Shown: positions 25,182 to 35,061 of the stretch, one piece after another
How positions within the stretch are numbered: position 1 is the stretch's first letter
Layout: each line of letters opens with the position of its first letter
Assembly (NCBI RefSeq): GCF_003075415.1
Contig: NZ_QDAH01000024.1
Location: forward strand, 1 to 64,000
DNA length: 64,000 bases
From: Microvirga sp. KLBC 81
Lineage (GTDB): Bacteria > Pseudomonadota > Alphaproteobacteria > Rhizobiales > Beijerinckiaceae
Direction of reading: 5' to 3'
Made by a program: the position numbers and the translations under genes
The notes under the pieces: generated by a model
Database searches by the model: none
What the model was told of the DNA's origin: nothing
Seen by the model: only the letters and a program-made list of their open reading frames with translations

Positions 25182-26498
25182 ATGAATGCTCCCGCACCCA
25201 AAGTCTCGTTCGTGTCCCTGGGCTGCCCGAAGGCCCTGGTCGACTCTGAGCGCATCATCACGCAGCTTCGCGCTCAAGGTTACCATCTGACCAAGGAGCA
25301 TGACGGGGCCGACGTGGTCATCGTCAACACCTGCGGCTTCCTGGACAGTGCCAAGGCCGAGTCTCTGGAAGCCATCGGCGAGGCCATGGCCGAGAACGGC
25401 AAAGTCATCGTGACCGGCTGCATGGGCGCCGAGCCCGAGCAGATCCGCGAGCAGTTCCCGAACGTCCTCGCGATCACCGGCCCGCAGGCCTATGAATCCG
25501 TGGTCTCCGCCGTTCACCGGGCCGTTCCGCCCGCGCACGATCCCTTCATCGATCTCGTGCCGCCCCAGGGCGTGAAGCTGACGCCGCGCCACTACGCCTA
25601 TTTGAAGATCTCGGAAGGCTGCAACAACCGCTGCACCTTCTGCATCATCCCGAAGCTGCGCGGCGACCTCGTCAGCCGCCCTATTGGTGATGTGCTGCGC
25701 GAGGCCGAGAGGCTCGCCAAGGCCGGCGTGAAGGAGCTGCTGGTGATCTCGCAGGACACCAGCGCCTACGGCCTCGACATCAAGTACCAACCCAGCATGT
25801 GGAAGGACCGCGAGGTCCGCACCCGTTTCTACGAACTCGCCAAGGAACTCGGCGATCTCGGCATGTGGGTGCGCATGCACTACGTCTATCCCTACCCGCA
25901 CGTGGACGAGGTCATCCCGCTCATGGCGGAGGGCAAGATCCTTCCCTATCTCGACATCCCCTTCCAGCATGCCTCACCGAGCGTGCTCAAGGCCATGCGC
26001 CGCCCCGGCAATCAGGAGAAGACCCTGGAGCGCATCAAGAAGTGGCGCGAGATTTGCCCGGATCTGGCCATCCGCTCCACCTTCATCGTGGGCTTCCCCG
26101 GCGAGACGGAAGAGGATGTGGACTTCCTGATGCAGTGGCTGAAGGAAGCGAAGATCGACCGCGCCGGCTGCTTCCAGTATGAGCCCGTGCAGGGCGCACC
26201 CGCCAACGAACTCGCCGGCGCGATTCCGCCGGAGGTCAAGGAAGAGCGCTGGCACCGCTTCATGCAGACCCAGCAGAAAGTCAGCGCCAAGCTGCTCAAA
26301 GGTCGCGTCGGCAAAACGCTCCCCGTCATCATCGACGAGGTCGGCGCAACCGTCGCCACGGGCCGCACCAAGTATGACGCGCCGGAGATCGACGGCGTGG
26401 TCTACGTGGCCTCGAAGAAGCCACTGAAGCCGGGCGAGATCGTTGATGTGAAGATAGAGAGCTCGGACGAGTACGACCTGCACGGAACGGCTGTTTAA
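25182..26498 (+). CDS. rimO: Ribosomal protein S12 methylthiotransferase RimO
   Basis: A 438-residue radical-SAM enzyme that adds a methylthio group to the conserved Asp of ribosomal protein S12. The N-terminal UPF0004 domain provides three cluster Cys ([33 protein letters not shown]). The radical-SAM motif is CNNRCTFC near residue 150, and a C-terminal TRAM domain ends the protein. MiaB is excluded by the PKALVDSE N-terminus and by the C-terminal region. Probably monocistronic. Confidence 0.95.
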   Translation: MNAPAPKVSFVSLGCPKALVDSERIITQLRAQGYHLTKEHDGADVVIVNTCGFLDSAKAESLEAIGEAMAENGKVIVTGCMGAEPEQIREQFPNVLAITGPQAYESVVSAVHRAVPPAHDPFIDLVPPQGVKLTPRHYAYLKISEGCNNRCTFCIIPKLRGDLVSRPIGDVLREAERLAKAGVKELLVISQDTSAYGLDIKYQPSMWKDREVRTRFYELAKELGDLGMWVRMHYVYPYPHVDEVIPLMAEGKILPYLDIPFQHASPSVLKAMRRPGNQEKTLERIKKWREICPDLAIRSTFIVGFPGETEEDVDFLMQWLKEAKIDRAGCFQYEPVQGAPANELAGAIPPEVKEERWHRFMQTQQKVSAKLLKGRVGKTLPVIIDEVGATVATGRTKYDAPEIDGVVYVASKKPLKPGEIVDVKIESSDEYDLHGTAV

Positions 26499-26528
26499 TT
26501 TTTACTCTGGCTGGTTTTGAGTTCACGC

Positions 26529-26617
26529 GGTCATCCCGGGCTTGTTCCGGGGATCCATGTTTTTTAAACAGCACATGTCTCAAGACGAATGGCCGGGACA
26601 AGCTCGGCCCTGACGCA
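26529..26617. repeat. Dispersed GC-rich palindromic repeat (CCGGGCTTGT type)
   Basis: Two inverted arms (TCATCCCGGGCTTGTTCCGGGGAT and a diverged partner GGCCGGGACAAGCTCGGCC) flank a short AT-rich centre after rimO. The core resembles the element near 44475. This kind of palindrome is widely dispersed in alphaproteobacterial intergenic DNA and may work as a transcript end between convergent rimO and pncA. Confidence 0.5.
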
Positions 26618-26621
26618 GGTT

Positions 26622-27296
26622 TTAAGCCCCAAGAACCTGAGCGCTGCTGATCGTGTGAACGCCGGCAGCGCTCAAATCGTTTTTGGCTCTCGCCAACGAG
26701 CCATTGGTGTCGATCGCGCGCGAGGCATCCTCGATCAGATAAGTCTCGAACCCGACCGCAACCGCATCGAGAGCGGTCCACGCCACACAGAAATCCGTCG
26801 CCAGACCGGCGCAGAAGACACGCTTGAAACCGCGCTCCTTGAGGTAGCCTTCAAGGCCCGTCGAAGTCTTCCGGTCGGCTTCCTTGAACCCCGAATAGCT
26901 GTCGATGCCTGCGTTATAGCCTTTGCGGATGACGAGCTGCGCGTGCGGGATCAGGAGATCGCGGGAAATCTCGGCACCTGGCGTACCCTGGATACAGTGG
27001 TCCGGCCAGAGCACCTGCTGGCCGTAGTGCAGTTCGGTCAACTCGAAGGGCTGCTTGGCGGGATGGCTGGACGCGAAAGAAGCATGCCCGCTTGGATGCC
27101 AATCCTGCGTTAGAACGACATGTTGAAGGGCTCGGGCCAGCCGGTTGATGGGCTCGATGACGGCGTCTCCATCCGGCACGGCAAGGGCGCCGCCTGGGAG
27201 GAAGTCGTACTGGACATCCACGACGATAAGGACGTCGGTATCACCCGGTTTAATCGCGCCTTGCTCAGCCACTTGCAGCCTCCTCGTGTTGCTCAT
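26622..27296 (-). CDS. pncA: Nicotinamidase (isochorismatase fold)
   Basis: A 224-residue enzyme hydrolysing nicotinamide to nicotinate for NAD salvage. The triad is visible as Asp in VDVQYDFLPGG, Lys in VIRKGYNAG and nucleophile Cys in GLATDFCVAWTA; metal ligands lie in TQDWHPSGHASF. Its length is typical for the family. It lies downstream of the nucleoside-type ABC operon in the same direction, but a strong terminator separates them, so independent expression is likely. Confidence 0.93.
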   Translation of the reverse strand: MSNTRRLQVAEQGAIKPGDTDVLIVVDVQYDFLPGGALAVPDGDAVIEPINRLARALQHVVLTQDWHPSGHASFASSHPAKQPFELTELHYGQQVLWPDHCIQGTPGAEISRDLLIPHAQLVIRKGYNAGIDSYSGFKEADRKTSTGLEGYLKERGFKRVFCAGLATDFCVAWTALDAVAVGFETYLIEDASRAIDTNGSLARAKNDLSAAGVHTISSAQVLGA

Positions 27297-27314
27297 GAAT
27301 TATAGCGGCGCAAC

Positions 27315-27349
27315 TGAAAAAGGCAGCCGATCGCTCGGCTGCCTTTCAG
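27315..27349 (-). terminator. Rho-independent terminator of the BMP ABC operon
   Basis: A perfect 12-bp stem (AAAGGCAGCCGA / TCGGCTGCCTTT, loop TCGC), extended by CTGAAA/TTTCAG, lies 21 bases past the stop of the binding-protein gene. The minus-strand 3' arm runs into TTTTTCAG. It is one of the strongest terminators in the window. Confidence 0.85.
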
Positions 27350-27369
27350 GATCGAATGTAGACCGCCGC

Positions 27370-28446
27370 CTATTGCGGGATCTTGTCCTCAATGCCTTTC
27401 ACGTAGAAGTTCATGCCGAGGACCTGCTCGTCCGAGAGTGCGCCGTTGCCCTTGCACTCTATTTCCTTGCCGTCCTGGCCGACGACCGGGCACTTGAAGG
27501 GGTTGAGCTTGCCGGACCTGATCGCAGCCTCTGTCTCCTCGGCCAGCTTCTTCACGTCGTCGGGCATGTTCTTGTAGGGCGACATGACCACCATATTGGC
27601 GGCGAGACCGCCCCAGGTGTCTTCCGACTTCCAGGTGCCGTCAAGGACGGCCTTGGTGCGGGCGACGTAATAGTCGGACCAGTTGTCGACGATGGCCGTG
27701 AGCTGCGCCTTCGGAGCGAAGCGCTCCATATCGGAAGCCTGCCCGAAGCCGAACTTGCCGCGAGCCTCGGCTGCTTGAATCGGAGCCGGGCTGTCCGTGT
27801 GCTGCGCGAGCATGTCGACGCCTTGGTCGAGCAGAGCCTTGGCGGCATCGCCTTCCTTCGCGGGGTCATACCAAGTATTGGCCCACACGACCTTGATCTT
27901 CACATTCGGGTTCACCGACTGTGCGCCGAGGAAGTAGGAGTTGATGCCGGCGATTACTTCCGGAATTGGGAAGGCGCCCACATAGCCGATGGTGTTCGTC
28001 TTCGTCATCTTGCCGGCGATCTGGCCGATGATGTAGCGGCCCTCGTGGAACTTCGCGGCGTAAGTCGAGAGGTTCGGGGCACGCTTGAAGCCGGTGGCGT
28101 GCTCGAACTTGATGTTCGGGTACTTCTTGGCGACCTTCAGGGTCGGCTCCATGAAGCCGAACGAGGTCGTGAAGATCAGTCCGTGGCCCGTGCGGGCGAG
28201 TTGCTCGATGGCGCGCTCGGAATCGGCTTCCGGAACGCTTTCCACATAGGTAGTCTCGACCTTGTCGCCGAAGGCCTTCTCGATAGCCTTGCGGCCCTGA
28301 TCATGCTGATAGCTCCAGCCGTGGTCGCCCACCGGGCCCACATAGATGAAGCCGACCTTCAGCTTCTGCTGGGCCGAGGCGGCACCTGCGGACAGGGCCA
28401 GGGCTGCCGCCCCTGCCAAAGCACCCATAATCGTCTTCGAAAACAT
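27370..28446 (-). CDS. BMP-family periplasmic binding protein (nucleoside-type ABC importer)
   Basis: A 358-residue protein of the Bmp/Med family with a Sec signal peptide (cleavage after SAGAASA). Family landmarks: KVGFIYVGPVGDHGWSYQHDQG at the mature start, FTTSFGFMEP, FEHATGFKRAPNLSTY and YVGAFPIPEVIAGINSY. Members bind purine nucleosides or related compounds. The start at 28446 follows GGGAG. It is the last gene of the ATPase-permease-permease-binding protein unit, after a 102-base gap. Exact ligand not inferred. Confidence 0.9.
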   Translation of the reverse strand: MFSKTIMGALAGAAALALSAGAASAQQKLKVGFIYVGPVGDHGWSYQHDQGRKAIEKAFGDKVETTYVESVPEADSERAIEQLARTGHGLIFTTSFGFMEPTLKVAKKYPNIKFEHATGFKRAPNLSTYAAKFHEGRYIIGQIAGKMTKTNTIGYVGAFPIPEVIAGINSYFLGAQSVNPNVKIKVVWANTWYDPAKEGDAAKALLDQGVDMLAQHTDSPAPIQAAEARGKFGFGQASDMERFAPKAQLTAIVDNWSDYYVARTKAVLDGTWKSEDTWGGLAANMVVMSPYKNMPDDVKKLAEETEAAIRSGKLNPFKCPVVGQDGKEIECKGNGALSDEQVLGMNFYVKGIEDKIPQ

Positions 28447-28548
28447 GCTCGCTCCCTCGAGTTGGATTTCAGACATTCCGTCGCAGGTCTGAGGCACTCT
28501 GGCAAGAATTCCCGTGCCTAGAATAAGTGCATGTTAACACCGGTTTGC

Positions 28549-29466
28549 TCATCGGTCAGGCACGAAGGGCATCCCGAGCGATCCGGGAGCTCCAATGGCT
28601 CGCCCATACCGCAATGAAAGCAGCAGCAGGGCGATGATCGTGGCAAGGTACGGGACGGCCGAAAGAAGCTGAGCCGGGATGCCCCATTGAGCAGCCTGCG
28701 CGTGAAGCTGCAGCACCGTGGCTGCGCCGAAGATATAGGCCCCGACCAGAACCCACGCCGGCCGCCAGGCTGCGAAAACCACAAGCGCCAGAGCGATCCA
28801 GCCCCTGCCTGCCGTCATGCCGGGTGACCAGAAGCGGGTATAGACGAGGGCCAGGTAAGCGCCCGCCAAACCTGCACAGGCACCGCCGAACAGGATCGCA
28901 AGAAACCGCACACGCAGGACCGGAAGGCCGAGGCCATGGGCGGATGCATGGTTCTCGCCGATGGATCGCAAGGTCAGGCCGGAGCGCGTGCGCTTGAGAT
29001 AGATGGCGACCAGGATCGTCAGGGCGATGGACGCGTAGACGAAGAGATCCTGCTCGAAGAACAGGCGGCCAACCACGGGGATGTCGCTCAGGCCCGGGAT
29101 ATCGATCGGAGCGATGGGATCACGCCGCGAGCCGACGAAGGGCGCACCGATGAGCCCCGACAGGCCCAGACCAAAGATGGTGAGGGCAAGCCCCGAGCCG
29201 ACCTGGTTTGCGGCAAACCCAAGCACCACAAGGGCAAACAAGGCCGCCATAAAAGCGCCCGCCACAATGCCAGCAGCGACGCCGATCAGCGTGGAGTTGA
29301 AGGTTACGGCGGCCGCGAAGGAGCAAGCGGCTCCCATTGCCATCATTCCCTCGACGCCAAGATTCAAGACACCGGAACGCTCCGTCGCCAATTCGCCCAG
29401 CGCTGCGATGAGCAGCGGCGTGGAGGCGGTGACGATGGTCAGAAGGATGGCCTCGAACGTGGTCAT
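28549..29466 (-). CDS. ABC transporter permease (YufQ/NupQ-like)
   Basis: A 305-residue inner-membrane permease of the BPD_transp_2 family. It has the signature VLNLGVEGMMAMGAACSF near residue 35 and about nine hydrophobic segments, as in the second permease of nucleoside importers. It overlaps the upstream permease by four bases. Confidence 0.9.
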   Translation of the reverse strand: MTTFEAILLTIVTASTPLLIAALGELATERSGVLNLGVEGMMAMGAACSFAAAVTFNSTLIGVAAGIVAGAFMAALFALVVLGFAANQVGSGLALTIFGLGLSGLIGAPFVGSRRDPIAPIDIPGLSDIPVVGRLFFEQDLFVYASIALTILVAIYLKRTRSGLTLRSIGENHASAHGLGLPVLRVRFLAILFGGACAGLAGAYLALVYTRFWSPGMTAGRGWIALALVVFAAWRPAWVLVGAYIFGAATVLQLHAQAAQWGIPAQLLSAVPYLATIIALLLLSLRYGRAIGAPGSLGMPFVPDR

Positions 29467-30539
29467 TTCCCCCCTCCCCGGGTCACGAAACGGATGCGGT
29501 AGCTCACGAGCGCATCGGCCGCGAGAACGCAGAGCAGAAGAATGCCCTGAAAAGCCTGCGTGAGATCGAGCGGCAGTTTCAGCAGGATCTGAGCGCTCTC
29601 GCCGCCGATGAAAGTCAGCGCGACGACAAGAGCCGCAATGAGAATGCCGATCGGGTTGAGACGCCCGAGATAGGCAACGGTAATTGCCGTAAAACCATAT
29701 CCGGGCGAAATCGAAGGCTGGAGTTGTCCGATCTGTCCCGAGACTTCAACGATGCCCGCAAGCCCCGCCAGGCCGCCGGAAATGGCGAACACCGCCATCG
29801 TTGTCGCCTTCGCGTTGAAACCCGCGAAGCGAGCGGCGCGGGGCGCATCGCCTGTCAGCTTGAGGCGATAGCCAAAGAGAGTGCGACCCAGAATAACCGC
29901 AGTGACCACAATGGCGATGAGGGCAAAAATCGCCCCCCAATGGACGCGGCTGCCCTCCATGATGGGTGGCAAGGTCGCAGCCGGATCGAAGGTCACCGAT
30001 TGCGGAAAGTTGAAGCCCTTCGGATCGCGCCAGGGGCCACGCGCCAGATAATCCAGGAAGAGCTGCGCTACATAGACCAGCATGAGGCTGGTAAGGATCT
30101 CGTTGACGCCGAAGCGGGTCTTCAGGAACGCAGGGATCAGGCCGTAAAGCGCGCCGCCGATGATGCCGAGCAGAAGCATGGCAGGCAGAACCCAGGCCCC
30201 AGCATCGGTCCCGTGGGTCTTGAGCGCGAGCCAGCCGCCGAAGACGGCGCCGATCACATACTGGCCTTCCGCCCCGATATTCCAGAGATTGGCGCGAAAG
30301 CAATAGGACAGGCCGATTGCGATCAGCATCAAGGGTGTCGCCTTGACCAGCAGTTCCTGGAGCGACCACAGATCGCTCAAGGGCTGAAGCACATAAACAT
30401 CAAAGGCCGCAATGGGAGAACGGCCCATCAGCCAGATCACGATTCCTGCAATGAGGAAGGCCGTGATGAAGGCAGCGACCGGCGCGAGCGCCCGCGCGAC
30501 GGTAGACACGGTGGTGCGGGGCGTGAGCTCAAAGCGCAT
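29463..30539 (-). CDS. ABC transporter permease (YufP/NupP-like)
   Basis: A 358-residue inner-membrane permease with ANLWNIGAEGQYVIGAVFG (about residue 84), the signature of the first permease in nucleoside-type systems, and about ten transmembrane segments. The start codon lies 11 bases inside the ATPase gene and the stop overlaps the next permease, so the three are tightly coupled. Confidence 0.9.
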   Translation of the reverse strand: MRFELTPRTTVSTVARALAPVAAFITAFLIAGIVIWLMGRSPIAAFDVYVLQPLSDLWSLQELLVKATPLMLIAIGLSYCFRANLWNIGAEGQYVIGAVFGGWLALKTHGTDAGAWVLPAMLLLGIIGGALYGLIPAFLKTRFGVNEILTSLMLVYVAQLFLDYLARGPWRDPKGFNFPQSVTFDPAATLPPIMEGSRVHWGAIFALIAIVVTAVILGRTLFGYRLKLTGDAPRAARFAGFNAKATTMAVFAISGGLAGLAGIVEVSGQIGQLQPSISPGYGFTAITVAYLGRLNPIGILIAALVVALTFIGGESAQILLKLPLDLTQAFQGILLLCVLAADALVSYRIRFVTRGGGK

Positions 30540-32076
30540 GAGCGCCCCCCTGAGCTTGAGCCACGCCTAGCATTTCAAGGCCGACCGCCTCCTTGGTCCA
30601 TGCACCGATGGGTTTCAGCGGGCTCAAGTATCCCTGATGGATCACCGCCATCTGGTCCGCGACTTCGAACAACTCGTCGAGATCCTGGCTGACCACCACG
30701 ATGGCGCTGCCCTCGCGGGCCAGATCGACAAGCGCCTGGCGGATGAGGCGAGCGGCGCCCGCATCGACGCCCCAGGTCGGCTGATCGACGATCAACAACT
30801 TCGGCTTGCGGATGATCTCGCGTCCGATCACGAATTTCTGCAGGTTGCCACCGGAGAGCTTGCGCGCCTGCGGATCGCCTTCCGGCGTGCGGACATCGAA
30901 ACTCTTGATGATCGAGCGAGCGAGCCGCTTGGCGGCATTGAGGAGGATGAACCCTGAGCGGCTCACTTCCGTCGCCGCGTGGGAGATCAGCGTGTTTTCG
31001 CTCAGACGATGGGTTGGAGCCGCCGCATGGCCCAGGCGCTCTTCGGGAACGAAAGCGGCCGAGAGCCGGCGGCGGGCATCGATTCCCATCGTGCCGCACG
31101 CCCGGCCCGCAATGGTGATGGCATCAGCCCGGTCGACCAATCTCTCGCCGGACAAGGCCGCGAACAATTCGCTCTGTCCGTTTCCGGCAACGCCCGCGAT
31201 GCCAACGATCTCTCCGGCGCGCGCCACGAGGTTGATGTCTTTGAGCGCAACGCCATGAAGGCCTGCGGGCGGCATGTTGAGATGGTTGACCCGCAGAACC
31301 TCTCCCTGGGGGGCGTGAGGAGCATCGGAACGGATCTCGCCGACCTCGTTACCGACCATCAGCGCCGCAATCTCCCGCGCAGAAATCGCGCGCGGATCGA
31401 TGGTCGCCACCACACGCCCTGCCCTCAAGATCGTGGCGCGGCGGCAAAGGCGGCGGACTTCTTCAAGCTTATGGGAGATGTAAAGGATCGAGCAGCCTTC
31501 AGCCGAGAGCTTGTCCAGCGTCTTGAACAGATGCTCGGCCTCTTGCGGCGTGAGAACCGAAGTCGGCTCGTCGAGGATCAGGAGTCGCGGATTCTGCAGC
31601 AGGCAACGGACGATCTCGATGCGCTGACGCTCGCCAGCCGACAGCGTCCAGACCGCCCGGTCCGCATCGAGAGCCAAGCCATAGGTCCGGCTGATCTCGC
31701 TTAAGCGACCGCGAACCATGGCGAGGTCCCACTCGTCCGAGAGCGCCACCGCGATGTTCTCGGCAACCGTCATCTCGTCAAAGAGGGAGAAGTGCTGGAA
31801 CACCATCCCGAGGCCGAGGGCCCGCGCTTCGACTGGGGAGCCGATGGTGACCGGCCTCCCTTCCCATCGGATTTCACCAGCGCTGGGCTCGATCACACCG
31901 TAAAGGATCTTCACCAGGGTGGACTTGCCCGCTCCGTTTTCGCCAAGCAGGGCGTGGATTTCTCCCGGTTCGATCGTCAAGTCGATGCCGTCATTGGCGA
32001 GGAGATCGCCATAGCGCTTGCTGATCCCTTTAAGCTCGACGAGGGGTGGCCCAGATGATGATACGTCTGCCTTCAC
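30529..32076 (-). CDS. ABC transporter ATP-binding protein (nucleoside type)
   Basis: A 515-residue tandem ABC ATPase. The first half has [25 protein letters not shown] and LILDEPTSVL. The second half has the degenerate GIAGVAGNGQSE, LSGGNLQKFVIGRE and LIVDQPTWGVD, typical for the YufO/NupO branch. It is the first gene of the operon. The promoter should lie in the 147-base gap before the divergent monooxygenase. Confidence 0.92.
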   Translation of the reverse strand: MKADVSSSGPPLVELKGISKRYGDLLANDGIDLTIEPGEIHALLGENGAGKSTLVKILYGVIEPSAGEIRWEGRPVTIGSPVEARALGLGMVFQHFSLFDEMTVAENIAVALSDEWDLAMVRGRLSEISRTYGLALDADRAVWTLSAGERQRIEIVRCLLQNPRLLILDEPTSVLTPQEAEHLFKTLDKLSAEGCSILYISHKLEEVRRLCRRATILRAGRVVATIDPRAISAREIAALMVGNEVGEIRSDAPHAPQGEVLRVNHLNMPPAGLHGVALKDINLVARAGEIVGIAGVAGNGQSELFAALSGERLVDRADAITIAGRACGTMGIDARRRLSAAFVPEERLGHAAAPTHRLSENTLISHAATEVSRSGFILLNAAKRLARSIIKSFDVRTPEGDPQARKLSGGNLQKFVIGREIIRKPKLLIVDQPTWGVDAGAARLIRQALVDLAREGSAIVVVSQDLDELFEVADQMAVIHQGYLSPLKPIGAWTKEAVGLEMLGVAQAQGGAHAL

Positions 32077-32223
32077 GCAAGCGACTCTGACTTAAAAAGG
32101 AAGAGGGTCCGACAAGAACCATGGATAACGATCATAGGGATGCGCCGCACAGGTCGGCAATGGCGAATCCATGGTTTATTGTGAGTCGGCAAGCCGTCCA
32201 CAACCAGATGACGGGGAAATTCA

Positions 32224-33432
32224 TTGACCCAGAAAAGCTATAGCATTGCCATCGTCGGTGCGGGAGCTGCCGGCCTGAGCGCCGCCATTGCCTTCGCTCG
32301 CGATGGCTTCGAAACGGTTCTGATCGGTGGTCTGGACCTGCGACGCGATGGGCGCACCGTTGCACTCCTCAATGGCTCCGTCCGGTTCCTGGAAGCCCTG
32401 GGTGTCTGGACTGCCCTGGTTCCGGAGGCGGCTCCGCTCGAGACCATGCGGATCATCGACGACACAGGCAGTCTTTTCCGGCCGCCCCCGGTCTCCTTTT
32501 CCTCACGAGAGATCGACCTCGATGCCTTCGGCTGGAACATCGAGAATGCGACACTGGTGGAAAAGCTCGCCGAAGCTGCCCAAGATTATGAATATCTGAC
32601 GATCATAAACGAGCAGGCCAAGGATTTCCGCGCCGAAGCCGACCGGGCAATCATCACGCTGACAGATGGCTCGGAAGTAGAGGCCAATCTTGTCGTGGCT
32701 GCCGATGGGCGCAATTCCAAACTTCGCCAGATTGCAGGGATCGAGGCCCATACCTGGTGCTACCCACAGACAGCTCTCACGGCGATCCTGGCCCATGACC
32801 GGGAGCATCGGGAGATGTCGACCGAGTTTCACACCCGCAACGGGCCCTTCACCCTCGTCCCCCTTCCGGGCAAGCGCTCCAGCCTTGTCTGGGTGACAAG
32901 CCCTAAACAGGCTGAGCGCCTCGCCAAGCTAGACGATCAAGCCTTGGCCTTGGAGATCGAGCGCCAAGCTCACTCTTCTCTCGGTGCCATGCGCATTGAC
33001 GGCCCCCGGGGGCTGGTGCCCATGAGCGGCCTTTCGGTCAATCGCTTCGGAGCGCCCCGCCTCGCACTGGTGGGCGAGGCTGCGCACGTCTTCCCACCCA
33101 TCGGCGCTCAGGGACTCAATCTCGGGTTCCGCGACGTGGCATCCTTGAGGGATGCGGTGGTGGATGCCTTCGACGATGGGCGCGAGCCAGGCTCACCCGA
33201 AACGCTGCGGCAGTATCAGCGCAGCCGCGATCTCGATGTCCGCCTGCGCACGGCTGCGGTGGATGGGCTCAATCGGACCCTTCTCACCGGCCTCCTGCCT
33301 GCCGATCTTCTGAGAGGCGCGGGACTTCTAGCTCTCAGCAAGGTCGGCTTCCTCCGCCGCGCTGTCATGCGCGAAGGCGTACTGCCTCATATGGGCGCGC
33401 CCCGCCTCATGCAGGATGCCTCAGCCGCTTAA
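32224..33432 (+). CDS. UbiH/UbiF/VisC-type FAD-dependent monooxygenase
   Basis: A 402-residue flavoprotein with the Rossmann motif IVGAGAAGLSAAIAFARDG at residues 9-27, a VVAADGRNSKLR (DG motif) in the middle, and GEAAHVFPPIGAQGLNLG (GD-type motif) at about residue 280. These identify the ubiquinone-ring hydroxylase family. The start codon is TTG, preceded by GGGGAA with good spacing. Which ring position it hydroxylates cannot be told from this sequence. Its stop overlaps the convergent AEC transporter stop by four bases. Confidence 0.87.
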   Translation: MTQKSYSIAIVGAGAAGLSAAIAFARDGFETVLIGGLDLRRDGRTVALLNGSVRFLEALGVWTALVPEAAPLETMRIIDDTGSLFRPPPVSFSSREIDLDAFGWNIENATLVEKLAEAAQDYEYLTIINEQAKDFRAEADRAIITLTDGSEVEANLVVAADGRNSKLRQIAGIEAHTWCYPQTALTAILAHDREHREMSTEFHTRNGPFTLVPLPGKRSSLVWVTSPKQAERLAKLDDQALALEIERQAHSSLGAMRIDGPRGLVPMSGLSVNRFGAPRLALVGEAAHVFPPIGAQGLNLGFRDVASLRDAVVDAFDDGREPGSPETLRQYQRSRDLDVRLRTAAVDGLNRTLLTGLLPADLLRGAGLLALSKVGFLRRAVMREGVLPHMGAPRLMQDASAA

Positions 33433-34400
33433 GGAATGAGATCGTAGGGCAAGGTGCCGGTCTTGGTGGTGAGGTAGAGCACCGCCGTCAACGTCAGCAT
33501 CGACACCAGCGTCCCGATGAGAACGCAGGCGGAAGCCCGTTCTACGCCCACATTGTACTGGGTCGAGATCACGAAGATGTTCAGAGCGGGCGGCAGCGCC
33601 GCCATGACCATGGCCGCATAGGTCCAGGTCTGTCCGAAATCGCCGACGGCCGACAGCACCACCCAGACCAGCAGCGGATGGAGGATCAGCTTGACGAACA
33701 CAAGGGCCGGCACCTCCCCCGGAATACGAGCCAGGGGACGTAGCGCAACCGTCACGCCCAATAGGAACAAGGCACAGGGGGCGGCAGAGCCCGAGAGCCA
33801 TGTGATCATCTGATCGATTGGGCCCGGCACCTTGAGATGCAGATAGCTCGCGGCAATGCCGATGGCCGTCGCCACGTTGAAGGGATGGGTCGCGACACGC
33901 CAGATGATCCGGCGGATCGTGGCCGACAGGCGTAGCTTCTCCACGCCCGCAACCGACATGAGCAGCGGCACCACCGAAAACAGGAACAGGTTGTCGAACA
34001 CAAAGATGAGGACGACCGGCGCGCTGGCGGCGGGCCCGATGGCGGCCAGGATCAAGGGTGGCCCCATATAGCCGATATTGGAATAGGAACCCGCAACTCC
34101 CTGCATGACCGATTGCGGAAAGTCGTTCGTGTGGCGCCAGCCGGCCGCAAAGGACAGAAGGAAGGCGCAAGCCGTCGAAAAAGTGGTCGCTGCAATGAAA
34201 GCCCAATTCGCCAGCTGGTCCAGAGGCTTATCGGCAATCAGGCGGAAGAAGAGGCAAGGCAGCGCCACATAGATCAGGAAGAACTGCATCCAGGCCAGCC
34301 CACTCTCCGGCTGCTTAACCATCTTGCCGCAGAAGAAGCCGAGACCGATGAGGCCGAAGAACGGGGCAAGCAGGTTGAAAAGCCCGATCAGGTCGGACAT
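33429..34400 (-). CDS. AEC-family (auxin efflux carrier) transporter
   Basis: A 323-residue inner-membrane protein with about ten hydrophobic segments arranged as two five-helix halves, containing GSYSNIGYMGPPLIL in the first half and ALPPALNIFVISTQYNVG in the second. Bacterial members move small organic acids such as malate or malonate. The ATG at 34400 follows AGGAG; longer readings are not needed. It overlaps the convergent UbiH-like gene by four bases. Substrate unknown. Confidence 0.87.
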   Translation of the reverse strand: MSDLIGLFNLLAPFFGLIGLGFFCGKMVKQPESGLAWMQFFLIYVALPCLFFRLIADKPLDQLANWAFIAATTFSTACAFLLSFAAGWRHTNDFPQSVMQGVAGSYSNIGYMGPPLILAAIGPAASAPVVLIFVFDNLFLFSVVPLLMSVAGVEKLRLSATIRRIIWRVATHPFNVATAIGIAASYLHLKVPGPIDQMITWLSGSAAPCALFLLGVTVALRPLARIPGEVPALVFVKLILHPLLVWVVLSAVGDFGQTWTYAAMVMAALPPALNIFVISTQYNVGVERASACVLIGTLVSMLTLTAVLYLTTKTGTLPYDLIP

Positions 34401-34660
34401 CGCGGGCTCCTGAAGCGTGGGGTAAGGCAGCGAGGACTTGGGGTAACTCTTCTGGCAAGGTTCTAACCGTGCAGCAATCCCACCTTTGGAAGACCTGCAG
34501 ACCAAGATTGCAGACCTCGCTGAAGTTTTCTCTCCATCATCGTCGCCAACGTTTGCCGGCTGCCGCAATAAGGTCTTGGCAATACTCTCTGAATTGTGAC
34601 GGTTGTGGATTTGGAGATTCCGGCTTGTGCGCCTATATGCGAGTCCAAGGAGTTAGGACC

Positions 34661-34996
34661 ATGCCTATGAAAGCGAGTTCAGCGAAATTCGCGATCGGCC
34701 AGGTGGTCAGGCATCGCCTGTTCGACTTCAGAGGCCTCATTTTCGATGTGGACCCTGAATTCGACAACACGGAAGAATGGTGGCTGTCGATCCCTGAGGA
34801 CGTGCGCCCCCGCAAGGACCAGCCGTTCTACCATCTCTTCGCCGAGAACGCGGAAACCGAATACATTGCCTATGTGTCCGAGCAAAACCTGCTGCCGGAC
34901 CATTCGGACGAGCCCCTGCGCAATCCCATGATTGAGGAAATGTTCGTGCGCGAGCCGAATGGCGCCTATCGTGCCAAACCGACCTTCGCCAACTAA
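34661..34996 (+). CDS. hspQ: Heat shock protein HspQ
   Basis: A 111-residue protein matching HspQ/YccV: KFAIGQVVRHRLFDFRGLIF, DVDPEFDNTEEWW, DQPFYHLFAEN and YVSEQNLL. In enterobacteria HspQ binds hemimethylated DNA and acts as a specificity enhancer of Lon. The ATG at 34661 has AAGGAG at suitable spacing. It is followed by a strong terminator. Confidence 0.95.
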   Translation: MPMKASSAKFAIGQVVRHRLFDFRGLIFDVDPEFDNTEEWWLSIPEDVRPRKDQPFYHLFAENAETEYIAYVSEQNLLPDHSDEPLRNPMIEEMFVREPNGAYRAKPTFAN

Positions 34997-35013
34997 ATCA
35001 GTCACATAAACGA

Positions 35014-35046
35014 AAACGCCGGGCTTTTTGCCCGGCGTTTCTTTTT
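35014..35046. terminator. Bidirectional Rho-independent terminator after hspQ
   Basis: A perfect 11-bp stem (AAACGCCGGGC / GCCCGGCGTTT, loop TTTTT) is followed by CTTTTT on the plus strand and TTTTCG on the minus strand. It lies between convergent hspQ and the IalB-family gene. Confidence 0.88.
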
Positions 35047-35061
35047 GTCTGGAGACCCAGA

